Source of the DNA: Acidobacteriota bacterium
GTDB lineage: Bacteria > Acidobacteriota > Terriglobia > Bryobacterales > Bryobacteraceae
NCBI GenBank assembly: GCA_016870995.1
Contig: VFZU01000059.1
Coordinates: 1 to 33,754, forward strand
Reading direction: 5' to 3'
DNA: 33,754 nt
The translations under genes and the position numbers were made by a program. Numbering within the stretch: position 1 is the stretch's first letter; every line of letters begins with the position of its first letter. Shown here one piece after another: positions 25,461-33,335 of this stretch. Below the pieces are notes generated by a model, which saw only the letters and a list, made by a program, of their open reading frames with translations, was not told where the DNA came from and ran no database searches.

Positions 25461-26170
25461 TCCGCCGTCCAGTTCCCCGCGCTGTCCTGTAAGCTTGCTT
25501 GCAACAGTTTTACTGCCCGATCCAGGATGCTCTCCTGAGCATCCGCTGGAAGGTGGGAAACAAAAGGCCGGGAAAACGTTTCAAGCCAGGCTCTCATCCC
25601 GGTCGGTACCGGTGTGGGTCGCGGAATCAATTCCGCCCGAACTGTTTCGAACCCATGTTCCTCGAGCTTCTGGCGGAATTCCTCAACCGTAGGGAAATAC
25701 CATTTGAAGCTTTTCTCCGCGCACCCTTCGATGGCGATACTGGCCCGAACGGCTGTTGAAATCGCAGCGACATTTCCGAAGCCGCCGAATTCTCCGACAA
25801 ACCGATGTCCACTGCGCAAATGATGTCGAACACAGGCAAGCACGCGGTTGATATCAACCGTCCAGTGCAGCACCGCGTTGGTAAACACTGCATCAAACGT
25901 ACGCCCCAAATTGAATTCGTGCATGTCGGCCTTCATTGCGTCGAGACCCAGGCGCTGGGCGGCTTCCACCATCGAGGAAGAGGAATCCATCCCGGTGACA
26001 ATCACTCCCATCTCGCTCAATCGCGCCGTCAGCGCTCCGTCACCGCATCCAAGATCTAAAACCGTTTCCCCGGGAACCGGCGCCAGCCACTCCACAACCG
26101 GCATCCCCAAATCGGAAACGAACCTGGCGTTCTTTGAGTAGCCTTTGGCGTCCCACTGATTCTGTCCCAT
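25409..26170 (-). CDS. Class I SAM-dependent methyltransferase
   Basis: 253 residues from ATG 26170 (MGQNQWDAKGYSKNARFVSD). An open TTG extension to 26197 exists but adds nine residues not typical of the family. Motif I is TVLDLGCGDGALTARL, followed by GVIVTGMDSSSSMVEAA (acidic residue binding the ribose), KADMHEF and FDAVFTNAVLHW (motif for the post-II strand), then a C-terminal cap (RPTPVPTGMRAWLETFSRPF) as in trans-aconitate and related small-molecule methyltransferases. The methyl acceptor is unknown. It is divergent from the sensor kinase gene at 26240 and convergent with the unknown gene at 24981. Confidence 0.88.
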   Translation of the reverse strand: MGQNQWDAKGYSKNARFVSDLGMPVVEWLAPVPGETVLDLGCGDGALTARLSEMGVIVTGMDSSSSMVEAAQRLGLDAMKADMHEFNLGRTFDAVFTNAVLHWTVDINRVLACVRHHLRSGHRFVGEFGGFGNVAAISTAVRASIAIEGCAEKSFKWYFPTVEEFRQKLEEHGFETVRAELIPRPTPVPTGMRAWLETFSRPFVSHLPADAQESILDRAVKLLQASLQDSAGNWTADYVRLRFHATLRPGAQD

Positions 26171-26239
26171 CAGTGCATCGTAGCAATGGTCGGGCAAGCT
26201 CGAAACAAATGTGCTGAAGTGGTCGCTGACAGGGCTGAA

Positions 26240-27454
26240 ATGATAAGTACAATTCGCGAATCGGTTGTACGTTGGAATTTGAGATTGCGGAGCGGCGGAT
26301 GGAGCACGATCTGGCTCATCATTTTGTTTTGGGTGGTGATGGCCGTGGTGACGACGTTTCAGACGTCTTACTTCTTCTCAAGCATGAGAGAAGGACCCTC
26401 CACTTTCCGGTCCGTTTACCTGTCCTGTGCGTACAGTTTGCTCTGGGCCTTGGCCACTCCGTTCGTCTTGTTGCTGGCCCGGCTGTTTCCGATTGAGCGC
26501 TCGACGATTGCCCGAAATCTCCTATTGCATCTTTTTTTCAGCATCGTTGTCGGCGTCAGTGTGCGGTGCACCTTCCTCTTCCTGCAAGCAGTGATACCGG
26601 TAATCCGGCCTTCGCGCACGATCACCATGGACAGGATCCTGAGCGATCTGGTTACGAGTTTCGACTATCAGGCCATGGTGTATTGGGTGATGCTTGCGAT
26701 CCACCAATGCGTTCTCTACTACCGCAAGTATCAGGAAGGCAAACTGCGGTTTTCTCAACTCGAGACGCAATTGTTGCAGGCGCAGCTCTCCGGCTTACGA
26801 ATGCAGTTGCAGCCTCACTTTCTGTTCAACACTCTGCACACCATCAACTCGATGATGTACGAGAGTCGCGGCCGCGCCAGCGAAATGATTGTCCGGCTCA
26901 GTGAGTTCCTTCGGCTCTCACTCGAGAACAACGTGGAGCAGGTGGTTCCGCTGAGCCGCGAAATCGACTTCATCGAGCGATACCTTGAGATCGAACGAGC
27001 CCGCTTTGAAGAGCGCTTGAACGTGTCCTATCAAGTGGACCCCGAGGCTTACTCTCAGCTCGTACCCAACCTCTTGCTGCAGCCGCTGGTCGAAAATGCC
27101 ATCAAGCATGGCATCTCGCGAATTCCCGGGGGAGGCCGATTGTTAATCGGCGCAAAAGTAGGGAACCAAACATTGTCAATCTTCGTTGCTAACAGTGGGC
27201 CTTTTCTAGCGTCTGATCCGCTGAGGGCTCCCGAGGGCGAACCCGGCGGACGTCGTGGCATTGGTTTGGCCAACACAGCCGCCCGCTTGAAGGCGCTCTA
27301 CGGCGAGGCGCACCGGTTCGAACTGCGCAACTGGCATGAAGGTGGCGTGCAGGCTTGCATTTCCATCCCAGCCAGGCTTGCTAAAGTCGAACAGTCTCCA
27401 ACGCCTGTTGGTCGAGAGGAGATACTGATCCATGAGAGTGTTGATCGCGGATGA
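26240..27454 (+). CDS. LytS-type membrane sensor histidine kinase (PF06580 family)
   Basis: 404 residues from ATG 26240, preferred to ATG 26186 because AGGG lies 5 bases upstream and it avoids overlap with the methyltransferase gene. Four membrane helices are seen near 23-45, 58-80, 93-118 and 142-160. A coiled segment (RFSQLETQLLQAQLSGLRMQL) leads to the kinase core: phospho-acceptor His193 in LQPHFLFNTLHTINSMM, N-box LLLQPLVENAIKHG (Asn286) and a G-box GIGLANTAARL (340-350). No extracellular sensor domain is visible, so the signal may be sensed in the membrane. The regulator gene overlaps its end by 23 bases, making a two-component pair. Confidence 0.93.
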   Translation: MISTIRESVVRWNLRLRSGGWSTIWLIILFWVVMAVVTTFQTSYFFSSMREGPSTFRSVYLSCAYSLLWALATPFVLLLARLFPIERSTIARNLLLHLFFSIVVGVSVRCTFLFLQAVIPVIRPSRTITMDRILSDLVTSFDYQAMVYWVMLAIHQCVLYYRKYQEGKLRFSQLETQLLQAQLSGLRMQLQPHFLFNTLHTINSMMYESRGRASEMIVRLSEFLRLSLENNVEQVVPLSREIDFIERYLEIERARFEERLNVSYQVDPEAYSQLVPNLLLQPLVENAIKHGISRIPGGGRLLIGAKVGNQTLSIFVANSGPFLASDPLRAPEGEPGGRRGIGLANTAARLKALYGEAHRFELRNWHEGGVQACISIPARLAKVEQSPTPVGREEILIHESVDRG

Positions 27455-28163
27455 CGAACGGCTCGCTCGGCAGCGGCTATTGAGTCTGCTCGAAAAAGAA
27501 GACGACGTTCAGGTGGTTGGCGAGTGCAGCGACGGCGCTGCTGCTGCGGAAATGCTCAAGTCGCGTCCTGTCGATGTTGCTTTTCTCGACATTGAAATGC
27601 CTGACCAAAGCGGTCTTGAAGCTCTGGGCGTATCCGCTTCAGAAACCCAACCCTTGGTTGTCTTCATCACTGCTTTCGAACAGTATGCCGTGAGGGCCTT
27701 CGAAGCCAATGCCTTCGATTACCTTCTCAAGCCCTACCGCGAAGAACGTTTGCGCAACACATTATCCCGTCTCAGGGGGCATCTCGCCTTGCTTAGCAAA
27801 CAGTCGACTCCGGTGAACAGAGAGAGTTCGCCGAACGATGTTGAGAGAATTCCCATCAAATCCAATGGCCGCATTATTCTGTTGAAGACCGATGAGATCG
27901 AGTGGATCGAGGCCGAACACAACTATGTGCGGTTGCACACTCGCGGGGTCACACACTTGATTCGCGAAACGATGTCCGCGCTTGAAGCCAAGCTCAACCC
28001 GCGCCGCTTCCGCCGCATCCATCGCTCCACCATTGTGAATGTGGATCGCATCAAAGAGATTCAGCCCTGGTTCCGCGGCGATGCAATTGTCGTCCTCGAT
28101 AACGGGCAGAAGTTAACAGCAAGCCGTAACTTCCGCGACCGTCTCAAGGAATGGTTGGGATAA
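27432..28163 (+). CDS. LytTR-family response regulator
   Basis: 243 residues. The receiver domain (1-120) has the acidic pair Asp7/Asp8, phospho-acceptor Asp53 (VAFLDIEMPD), Thr80 and Lys100 (LLKPYREER). A linker leads to the LytTR DNA-binding domain (about 138-240): IPIKSNGRIILLKTDEIEWIEAEHNYVRLHT, then FRRIHRSTIVNVDRIKEIQPWF and GQKLTASRNFRDRLKEWLG. It is activated by phosphate from the kinase that its gene overlaps; AGAGGAGA lies 9 bases before the ATG. LytTR proteins bind pairs of direct repeats; no such site was found in the neighbourhood, so targets are unknown. The S9 peptidase gene converges with it. Confidence 0.94.
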   Translation: MRVLIADDERLARQRLLSLLEKEDDVQVVGECSDGAAAAEMLKSRPVDVAFLDIEMPDQSGLEALGVSASETQPLVVFITAFEQYAVRAFEANAFDYLLKPYREERLRNTLSRLRGHLALLSKQSTPVNRESSPNDVERIPIKSNGRIILLKTDEIEWIEAEHNYVRLHTRGVTHLIRETMSALEAKLNPRRFRRIHRSTIVNVDRIKEIQPWFRGDAIVVLDNGQKLTASRNFRDRLKEWLG

Positions 28164-28220
28164 TCAGTTCCCAGCGCTGCTCGAACTGCTGGTTGCCGCA
28201 GGCTTGAGGAATTTCGCATA

Positions 28221-30188
28221 TCAGTCGAGGTATCGCTGCATGCGATCCCTCTGAAAGCTGGGCCTTGCGATCCCGTGATTCTCACCCGGATAGATGATGA
28301 GTTGCGATTCGGTGCCGACGTTTCGCAGCGCCTGGTACATCTGCTCGCTACCAAGCAGCGGCACGTTGAAATCCTTGTCGCCGCACAAGAACATCGTCGG
28401 CGTCTTGATCCGGTCGGCGTGCAGGAATGGGTACGAGATCTTGATCCAGGGCTCGAGACCCTTGCTCCACGGCGGTCCGATCTCGTTGTCATATTGGCGG
28501 ATGTATTGATCGTGTCCATAGAAGGCGAGCGGAAACGCAACGCCCGCTCCGCTGATCGCTGCCTTAAAGCGCGTATCGCTGGCAATCAGATAGTTGGTCA
28601 GGATACCGCCATAGCTCCAACCACCCACGCCCATCTTGTCGGGATCCGCGATCCCCATTTTGACAACGTGATCCACGCCGGCATGTAAATCGATCACTTC
28701 CTTGTGGCCCCATTCACCGGCAATGCTGACGGTGTATTGCTGGCCGCGCCCGCTGCTCCCACGGTAGTTAACGTTCAAGATCGCATAGCCGGCAGCCGCG
28801 AATATCTGTTCGTCCATGCGGAACGAATGCTGGTCCTGGCCGTTGGGTCCGCCATGGATTCGAAGCAGAAAGGGAACCTTCGTGCCAGCGGTGTAATTGA
28901 GCGGCTTGAACAGCAGGCCATGCGCCTCGTTGCCGTCTTTGCCTTTGAAGCTCACTTCCTCAGGGGTCACCAGCTTCAACGACTTCAGCAGTTCCTCGTT
29001 GTGATTGGTGATCTGCTTCAAACCCGCACCACTCCACACATGCACTTCCGCCGGCATCGTATCGTTCGACACCAGGGCAGCGGCGCACGAGCCTGCACGG
29101 TCCATGCTCATCATCGCGAATTTACCGCCAACCATCCGCTCCACGGCTCCACCGGCTGGGCTCACGCGTGCCGGGTACATGCTCATATCATCGGCAGTGA
29201 GAAACTCAAGTTGCCGGCCATCTTCCGTAAATTGATGGCTCGAAACGCCGCGATCGAAACTTGCCGTCAGGATTTTCGGCGCACCGCCATCCACCGGCAC
29301 CAGCGCGAGCCGGTTCATGTTGTACTCGCCCATCTTGTGCTCACTACCCATCAGGTAGGCGATCGACTTTCCATCGGGGCTCCAGACAGGCTGCGAATCA
29401 CTTCCAGTAAACGGGGTCAGTTTGCGAGGCGTCGAACCCGCCTTGGCTGCCACCACCCAGATGTCGTTATTCAGCACCCGATCCCCGTCTGCAGCACGAT
29501 TGCTCGTAAACGCGAGCAGTTTGCCATCAGGGCTCCACACGGGCGCCGTCTCATCGAAGTTTTCTGTTGTGACCAACTCCAGCTTCTTGCTGGCAATGTC
29601 GTAAATGTGGATCCGGTTGCGCTTGGCCCCGCTGATGTATCCCTGGCCATCCCGCTTGAAGGCATAGCGGTCGATCACGATCGGTTTCGCCTTCTCCGTA
29701 CCCGCCGGCGCGTCCGGCTTCTTTTCGTCCTTTTTGTCGTCTTCCTCGTCCTTGATCACAACCGCCAGACTCTTCGAATCCGGCGACCATTCGAAGTAGC
29801 TCAGCCTTGCCTTGAACTCGGTGAATTGCTGCGCCTCGCCACCCTTGCGATCCATCACCCATACTTGTGAGCCCTTTGCCTTGCCGGGACGCGCAGAAAG
29901 AAACGACAAGTATCGGCCATCCGGGCTCCACTTCGGCGATGATTCAGACTCTGTGGAAGTCGTGACCCGAAGGTTTTCTGTGCCGTCTGCGCTCACCATC
30001 CAGACGTCGGTGTCGCGCTTGTCTCCGGCCGTGTCGACCGTGCTCAATGTATAAGCAATCCACTTCGCATCCGGCGAGCACCGAGGGTCGCCCACAGTCT
30101 TAATCTTGTGAATATCGTCCAGTGTGATCGGGCGCTGCTGCGCCCCCAGGATCAGTGAAAAAACAAACGGAATCGCGAGAAAACGCAT
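28221..30188 (-). CDS. S9 family serine peptidase (acylaminoacyl-peptidase/dipeptidyl-peptidase type)
   Basis: 655 residues from ATG 30188 (MRFLAIPFVFSLILGA, a signal peptide); the open frame up to 30458 is only the end of the reductase gene in another frame. Residues 20-400 form a beta-propeller with repeated WSPDG or WSPDS motifs (near 87, 134, 218, 269). The alpha/beta hydrolase domain follows: Ser525 in GGWSYGG, Asp606 in GDKDFNVP and His638 in GENHGIARPS. An Asp/Lys-rich insertion sits at 146-165. Family members release N-terminal dipeptides or acylated residues from peptides. It is probably periplasmic and works in peptide scavenging. It starts 13 bases after the reductase stop. Confidence 0.93.
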   Translation of the reverse strand: MRFLAIPFVFSLILGAQQRPITLDDIHKIKTVGDPRCSPDAKWIAYTLSTVDTAGDKRDTDVWMVSADGTENLRVTTSTESESSPKWSPDGRYLSFLSARPGKAKGSQVWVMDRKGGEAQQFTEFKARLSYFEWSPDSKSLAVVIKDEEDDKKDEKKPDAPAGTEKAKPIVIDRYAFKRDGQGYISGAKRNRIHIYDIASKKLELVTTENFDETAPVWSPDGKLLAFTSNRAADGDRVLNNDIWVVAAKAGSTPRKLTPFTGSDSQPVWSPDGKSIAYLMGSEHKMGEYNMNRLALVPVDGGAPKILTASFDRGVSSHQFTEDGRQLEFLTADDMSMYPARVSPAGGAVERMVGGKFAMMSMDRAGSCAAALVSNDTMPAEVHVWSGAGLKQITNHNEELLKSLKLVTPEEVSFKGKDGNEAHGLLFKPLNYTAGTKVPFLLRIHGGPNGQDQHSFRMDEQIFAAAGYAILNVNYRGSSGRGQQYTVSIAGEWGHKEVIDLHAGVDHVVKMGIADPDKMGVGGWSYGGILTNYLIASDTRFKAAISGAGVAFPLAFYGHDQYIRQYDNEIGPPWSKGLEPWIKISYPFLHADRIKTPTMFLCGDKDFNVPLLGSEQMYQALRNVGTESQLIIYPGENHGIARPSFQRDRMQRYLD

Positions 30189-30201
30189 GCTCCCAAGTTT
30201 A

Positions 30202-31137
30202 TCAATGTGCGGATACTCGAACCAGCAACTTGCCGCGAGTGCGGCCTGTCTGGCTGGCGGCAAGAGCCTCCGCAACTTGATCCAGGCTGAATTCACGGTC
30301 AATGGACATCCGCAATTGTCCGGCGTCGATACTCTTTGAAATCTCACGCAGTCGCTCGCCGGAAGGCTGGATCCCATACATTGCTGCCGTGATTTGACGC
30401 TGCTGAAATACTTCGGCAGGTGGCAAACAGAAAACGCTGGTGACATAGCGTCCGCCATGCTTCAAACTGGGCAATGCCTCGCTGCCGCTTTCCGGGCCCA
30501 CGCAGTCGAGAATCAGATCTACATCACGAATGACGTCCGCAGTCTTCTGTGCCGTGTAGTCGATCGCCACCGCTCCCAATTCCGCCAGCCTACTCTGATT
30601 GCGCGTTGATGCAGTGGCCCAGACCTCTGCTCCCTGCGCACGGGCAAGTTGTATCGCTGCCGAACCGACTCCGCCCGCTCCGCCCAGGATCAGCACACGA
30701 TCTCCTGCCTTGAGTCCGCCATGAGTGAACAACCCGTCGTAAGCCGTGATGGCAGCAACCGGGTATGCAGCCGCTTCGAAGGTCGCGATGGAGGTGGGCG
30801 CCAAAGCGAGTTCGCTCTCTGGCATGACAATCGATTCCGCAAAGCAGCCGCTTCGCATCAGGTTCGGGTAGCCGTACACCTTGTCCCCAATTGCAAATCC
30901 AGTGACCCCTGGGCCGACCGCCTCTACTGTCCCCGCCATCTCGCAACCCAAGGTATAGGGAAATGGGATCGGCAAAACGGTGCTCATATAACCGGACCGG
31001 ATCTTCCAATCCACCGGGTTCACTCCAGCGGCCGCGATGCGAACTTGCACTTCACCAGGACCGGCGGTCTGCGAGGAGACTTCCTCCGTCAAAACCGCTT
31101 CATTGTCACCATAGCGATGAATACGCACAGCCTTCAT
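30202..31137 (-). CDS. NADP-dependent quinone-oxidoreductase-like MDR enzyme
   Basis: 311 residues, the length of zinc-free medium-chain reductases. N-terminal GroES-like fold: MKAVRIHRYGDNEAVL, VQVRIAAAGVNPVDWKIRSG and LGCEMAGTVEAVGPGV, without the catalytic Cys/His zinc set of alcohol dehydrogenases. The Rossmann motif LGGAGGVGSAAIQLA lies at 151-165, followed by ATASTRNQSRLAELGA, an NADPH-type loop, and DLILDCVGP. Such proteins reduce quinones or activated alkenes; the substrate is unknown. It is followed after 13 bases by the S9 peptidase gene, so both may share a message although no functional link is evident. Confidence 0.91.
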   Translation of the reverse strand: MKAVRIHRYGDNEAVLTEEVSSQTAGPGEVQVRIAAAGVNPVDWKIRSGYMSTVLPIPFPYTLGCEMAGTVEAVGPGVTGFAIGDKVYGYPNLMRSGCFAESIVMPESELALAPTSIATFEAAAYPVAAITAYDGLFTHGGLKAGDRVLILGGAGGVGSAAIQLARAQGAEVWATASTRNQSRLAELGAVAIDYTAQKTADVIRDVDLILDCVGPESGSEALPSLKHGGRYVTSVFCLPPAEVFQQRQITAAMYGIQPSGERLREISKSIDAGQLRMSIDREFSLDQVAEALAASQTGRTRGKLLVRVSAH

Positions 31138-31143
31138 AAAGTC

Positions 31144-31198
31144 TTAGGATGCCCCATCAATCCTAAATGGTCCACGATTTGCCTAAGGCTTCTTAGGC
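31144..31198 (-). other. Two adjacent hairpins at the end of the exported-protein gene
   Basis: Stem 1: GCCTAAG (31181-31187) and CTTAGGC (31192-31198), a perfect 7-bp repeat with a 4-base loop that overlaps the stop of the gene ending at 31183. Stem 2: TTAGGAT (31144-31150) and ATCCTAA (31160-31166), with a 9-base loop. Both use the same CCTAA/TTAGG core. There is no T-run, so they are a weak candidate for a terminator or a processing signal between the two minus-strand genes. Confidence 0.4.
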
Positions 31199-32322
31199 TT
31201 TGTGCCGCTCTCCTTAGGGATGTCCCTCACGATCGTGCCGTCCTTGCTAATCGACTTTTCAGGAGTTTCGTTCACCAGTTCCGAATCGAGCGGCTCCGGC
31301 GTATCGAACGTGATTGAGGTATCTGCGCCAAACTTGCGGTAATTCCGGAATTCGATGTCGTTGCGGATCAGCAGCTTTCCTTCGCGCATACGCACCTCAG
31401 CGCGCAGTGGCAACAAGAACGTGTTGCCGCTAATGTCGGTGTAGTCATAGTCCAACTGATTCTTAGCCACCTGAATCGGAAAACTCGATGGAAGATCAAG
31501 TGCTTCGAGCGTCACCCGCATGATCATCCCATTGGACGCATCTGCATAAATCAAACCGGTGTAGGCTGGACGCACCGTCATCGACTTCTCATAAACGATC
31601 GCCCACTTCGAGTTCAGTTGCGAAACCTGATAGCGGATCACATGCGTTCGCTTCTTGCGTAGCGTACCCCAGCGTTCCCACTGAAACCCTGCCTGCGTAT
31701 CTTTTTCGAAGATCTCTCGCAACATGTCGCCAAATTCGCCGGTTGAGCTTGCGCCACCCAGTTTTTCCCAGTCAATGTCTCTGTACTGGTTGTTGACGAA
31801 AAGAACCTTCTTTTCTTCTTTACGCTGGAAGTAGCTGAGCTTGGCTGTGATGGTGTCCGCATTGACCCAATACTCAAGACCCGAGGGATCGTAAAAGCGC
31901 CGGGTCACTTGTGTGCAAAGAAAGTCCGGCAGCGTCTTGTCATAATTCAGCGCATACTCGCGAAGTTCTTCCACCAGCTTGCGCTGTTCGGCGGCGGTCG
32001 GTGGAGGGATCAATTGCGCCAGGGGCGTTTCAACGGGTGCGGACGTCGGCTTCGGCGGGGGCAGGGAAGCGGTCGCCGCAACCATGACCTGCAACCGATC
32101 GTAAGTCTTCGGACCCATCCCGCTGGCTAACAATTCTTCGATTCTGCCAGGCGGCAATTGCTCGGACAGCTTTACCTTCTTGAGATAAGCCGCCACCTGC
32201 GCATCGGGATGCTTCAATCGGATCGAACTCTTGAGAAAACTCACCAGTTGGTCGACGCTGAACTGCAGTTGTCCCACCGCTAACAATGCGGTCAACAACA
32301 TCAAAACCATCGCACGGCTCAT
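31183..32322 (-). CDS. Exported acidobacterial protein of unknown function
   Basis: 379 residues with a signal peptide (MSRAMVLMLLTALLAVG). Residues 20-75 contain a helical segment (VDQLVSFLKSSIRLKHPDAQVAAYLKKVKL), then a Pro-rich linker (PPPKPTSAPVETPLAQLIPPP). The main domain begins near 115 with LVEELREYALNYDKTLPDFLCTQVTRRFYDP, a pattern I associate with acidobacterial secreted proteins, and continues as a beta-rich region ending in a polar Lys-rich tail. The C-terminal part has outer-membrane-lipoprotein-like strand spacing (DYDYTDISGNTFLLPLRAEVRMREG). No enzyme motif is visible. Its end overlaps a hairpin, and it is divergent from the Ig-repeat gene at 32420. Confidence 0.75.
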   Translation of the reverse strand: MSRAMVLMLLTALLAVGQLQFSVDQLVSFLKSSIRLKHPDAQVAAYLKKVKLSEQLPPGRIEELLASGMGPKTYDRLQVMVAATASLPPPKPTSAPVETPLAQLIPPPTAAEQRKLVEELREYALNYDKTLPDFLCTQVTRRFYDPSGLEYWVNADTITAKLSYFQRKEEKKVLFVNNQYRDIDWEKLGGASSTGEFGDMLREIFEKDTQAGFQWERWGTLRKKRTHVIRYQVSQLNSKWAIVYEKSMTVRPAYTGLIYADASNGMIMRVTLEALDLPSSFPIQVAKNQLDYDYTDISGNTFLLPLRAEVRMREGKLLIRNDIEFRNYRKFGADTSITFDTPEPLDSELVNETPEKSISKDGTIVRDIPKESGTKPKKP

Positions 32323-32419
32323 ATCTTAAGGATACGGTGCTTTCCGCCTTAGGGTTTCATCGCCACGCTTTCGAAAATTCATTCGAAATTTCTTTTCGTT
32401 CAGCCGATATGTACTGCTG

Positions 32420-33265
32420 ATGTTGAGAAAGCTTTGTCTCTCCAGTGCTTCGTTTCTCGCCTTGTTGATTCTCATTCCCGCCTTTGCCATAACGGGAAAC
32501 AGCTGTTCCGTAATGGTAAACGGGAGTGTGAATTCCCCAGTCAGCCGGGCAACTGCCTGCACCACAATCAGCAGTTTGATCAATGCAAACATCAATTTCG
32601 TATCCGGGACGCCGATGCCGCCCGGGATGTTGATTACGAAGTCGTCGAGCAGCGGCGGAAACGCCACCTGGCAAATCTCTGGCACACCAACCAGCGCAGG
32701 CTCTGGTTCTACCGTCTATTCGTTTACCGACAACAATTCGGGGGCTGTCACCATTACGGTCACCTACAACATTCTGGCCCCGATTGTGCCCACCGCTACC
32801 TTGAGCGCCGGCACACTGGGTCGACCCTATCCCTCCGCCTCCGTCACAGCCACTGGGGGCACCAACACTGGCTTTTCTTTTGCCGTGACCGCCGGCACCT
32901 TGCCCACTGGTCTCAGCCTCTCAATCGGTGGGAGTATCACTGGCAGTACAACAGCGGCTGGCACCTTCAACTTTACGGTCCAAGCCACAGACTCTGGCAT
33001 GAACACTGGTTCCACCGCGTTCTCAATTACTGTCAATGCCGCTGTCTCGATGGCTCCTACCGCCAGCTTGAATCGAACCGTAGGGCAATCCTATTCTTCT
33101 AGCTACACCGCGACGGGCGGCACTGCACCGAGAACCTACGCCGTCTCTGCGGGTTCGATCGCACCCGAAGCAACGCTGAAAGGTGGTCTACTTTTCGACC
33201 GCCACATTCCGCCGCTCACGCGGCGGAATGTGGTCTATTATTGCGCCGCCCTTTATGCGCCTTGA
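32420..33265 (+). CDS. Ig-like (He_PIG-type) repeat surface protein, 3' end disrupted by mobile DNA
   Basis: 281 codons, but only about 246 look native. Signal segment LCLSSASFLALLILIPAFA, then a Cys-containing N-terminal domain with WQISGTPTSAGSGSTVYSFTD, and one complete putative Ig repeat (GRPYPSASVTATGGT, AVTAGTLPTGLSL, ITGSTTAAGTFNFTVQATD). A second repeat starts (GQSYSSSYTATGGTAPRTYAVSAGS) but breaks where LPTGL is expected, at about 33158. From there the frame reads through a hairpin and transposase remnant, giving a Leu/Arg-rich tail that ends at 33263-33265. Such proteins are usually long multi-repeat adhesins or autotransported surface proteins, so the original gene was probably much longer. 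Confidence 0.78.
   Translation: MLRKLCLSSASFLALLILIPAFAITGNSCSVMVNGSVNSPVSRATACTTISSLINANINFVSGTPMPPGMLITKSSSSGGNATWQISGTPTSAGSGSTVYSFTDNNSGAVTITVTYNILAPIVPTATLSAGTLGRPYPSASVTATGGTNTGFSFAVTAGTLPTGLSLSIGGSITGSTTAAGTFNFTVQATDSGMNTGSTAFSITVNAAVSMAPTASLNRTVGQSYSSSYTATGGTAPRTYAVSAGSIAPEATLKGGLLFDRHIPPLTRRNVVYYCAALYAP
33202..33233. repeat. Perfect 14-bp inverted repeat with TCAC loop
   Basis: CCACATTCCGCCGC (33202-33215) and GCGGCGGAATGTGG (33220-33233) flank TCAC (33216-33219). Outside it the similarity continues imperfectly: GTCTACTTTTCGACCGCC on the left and GACC before ACATT on the right arm read inversely. That is what head-to-head ends of one element type would give, so it may be a junction of two IS ends. 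Confidence 0.75.
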
Positions 33266-33335
33266 TGTTGCCCAATTCCTGGGCCAGTTGTAACAGCCCG
33301 ATGCGGGCTTTGATAAGCTTATGTGTGTCGCTCAT
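33216..33335 (-). pseudogene. IS481-family transposase, N-terminal fragment
   Basis: 39 codons from ATG 33335; AAAGGA lies 8 bases upstream, so the original start is intact. The first 23 residues, MSDTHKLIKARIGLLQLAQE then LGN, are the usual opening of IS481-family integrase/transposases, where a helix-turn-helix of the type VSQACKVMGYSRDSFYR would follow. Here it switches to IKAHKGRRNNRPHSAA and stops in the middle of the hairpin. The catalytic DDE part is absent, so the protein cannot transpose. The upstream IS-derived sequence, up to about 33420, may be its left end. Confidence 0.72.

Noticed and set aside
28704-29870. 388-codon plus-strand frame inside the S9 peptidase gene
   Set aside because: Antisense to the propeller and hydrolase domains with all catalytic residues; its His/Arg-rich translation has no domain.
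30189-30458. N-terminal extension of the S9 peptidase frame by 90 codons
   Set aside because: It lies within the reductase gene, and a clear signal peptide begins at the ATG at 30188.
32367-32388. Two TTCGAA sites in the divergent gap before the Ig-repeat gene
   Set aside because: Short AT-rich self-complementary words without wider symmetry; likely chance.
32434-33102. 222-codon frame overlapping the Ig-repeat gene
   Set aside because: Its His/Trp/Arg-rich translation is a +2 shadow of the Ser/Thr/Gly-rich repeat protein.
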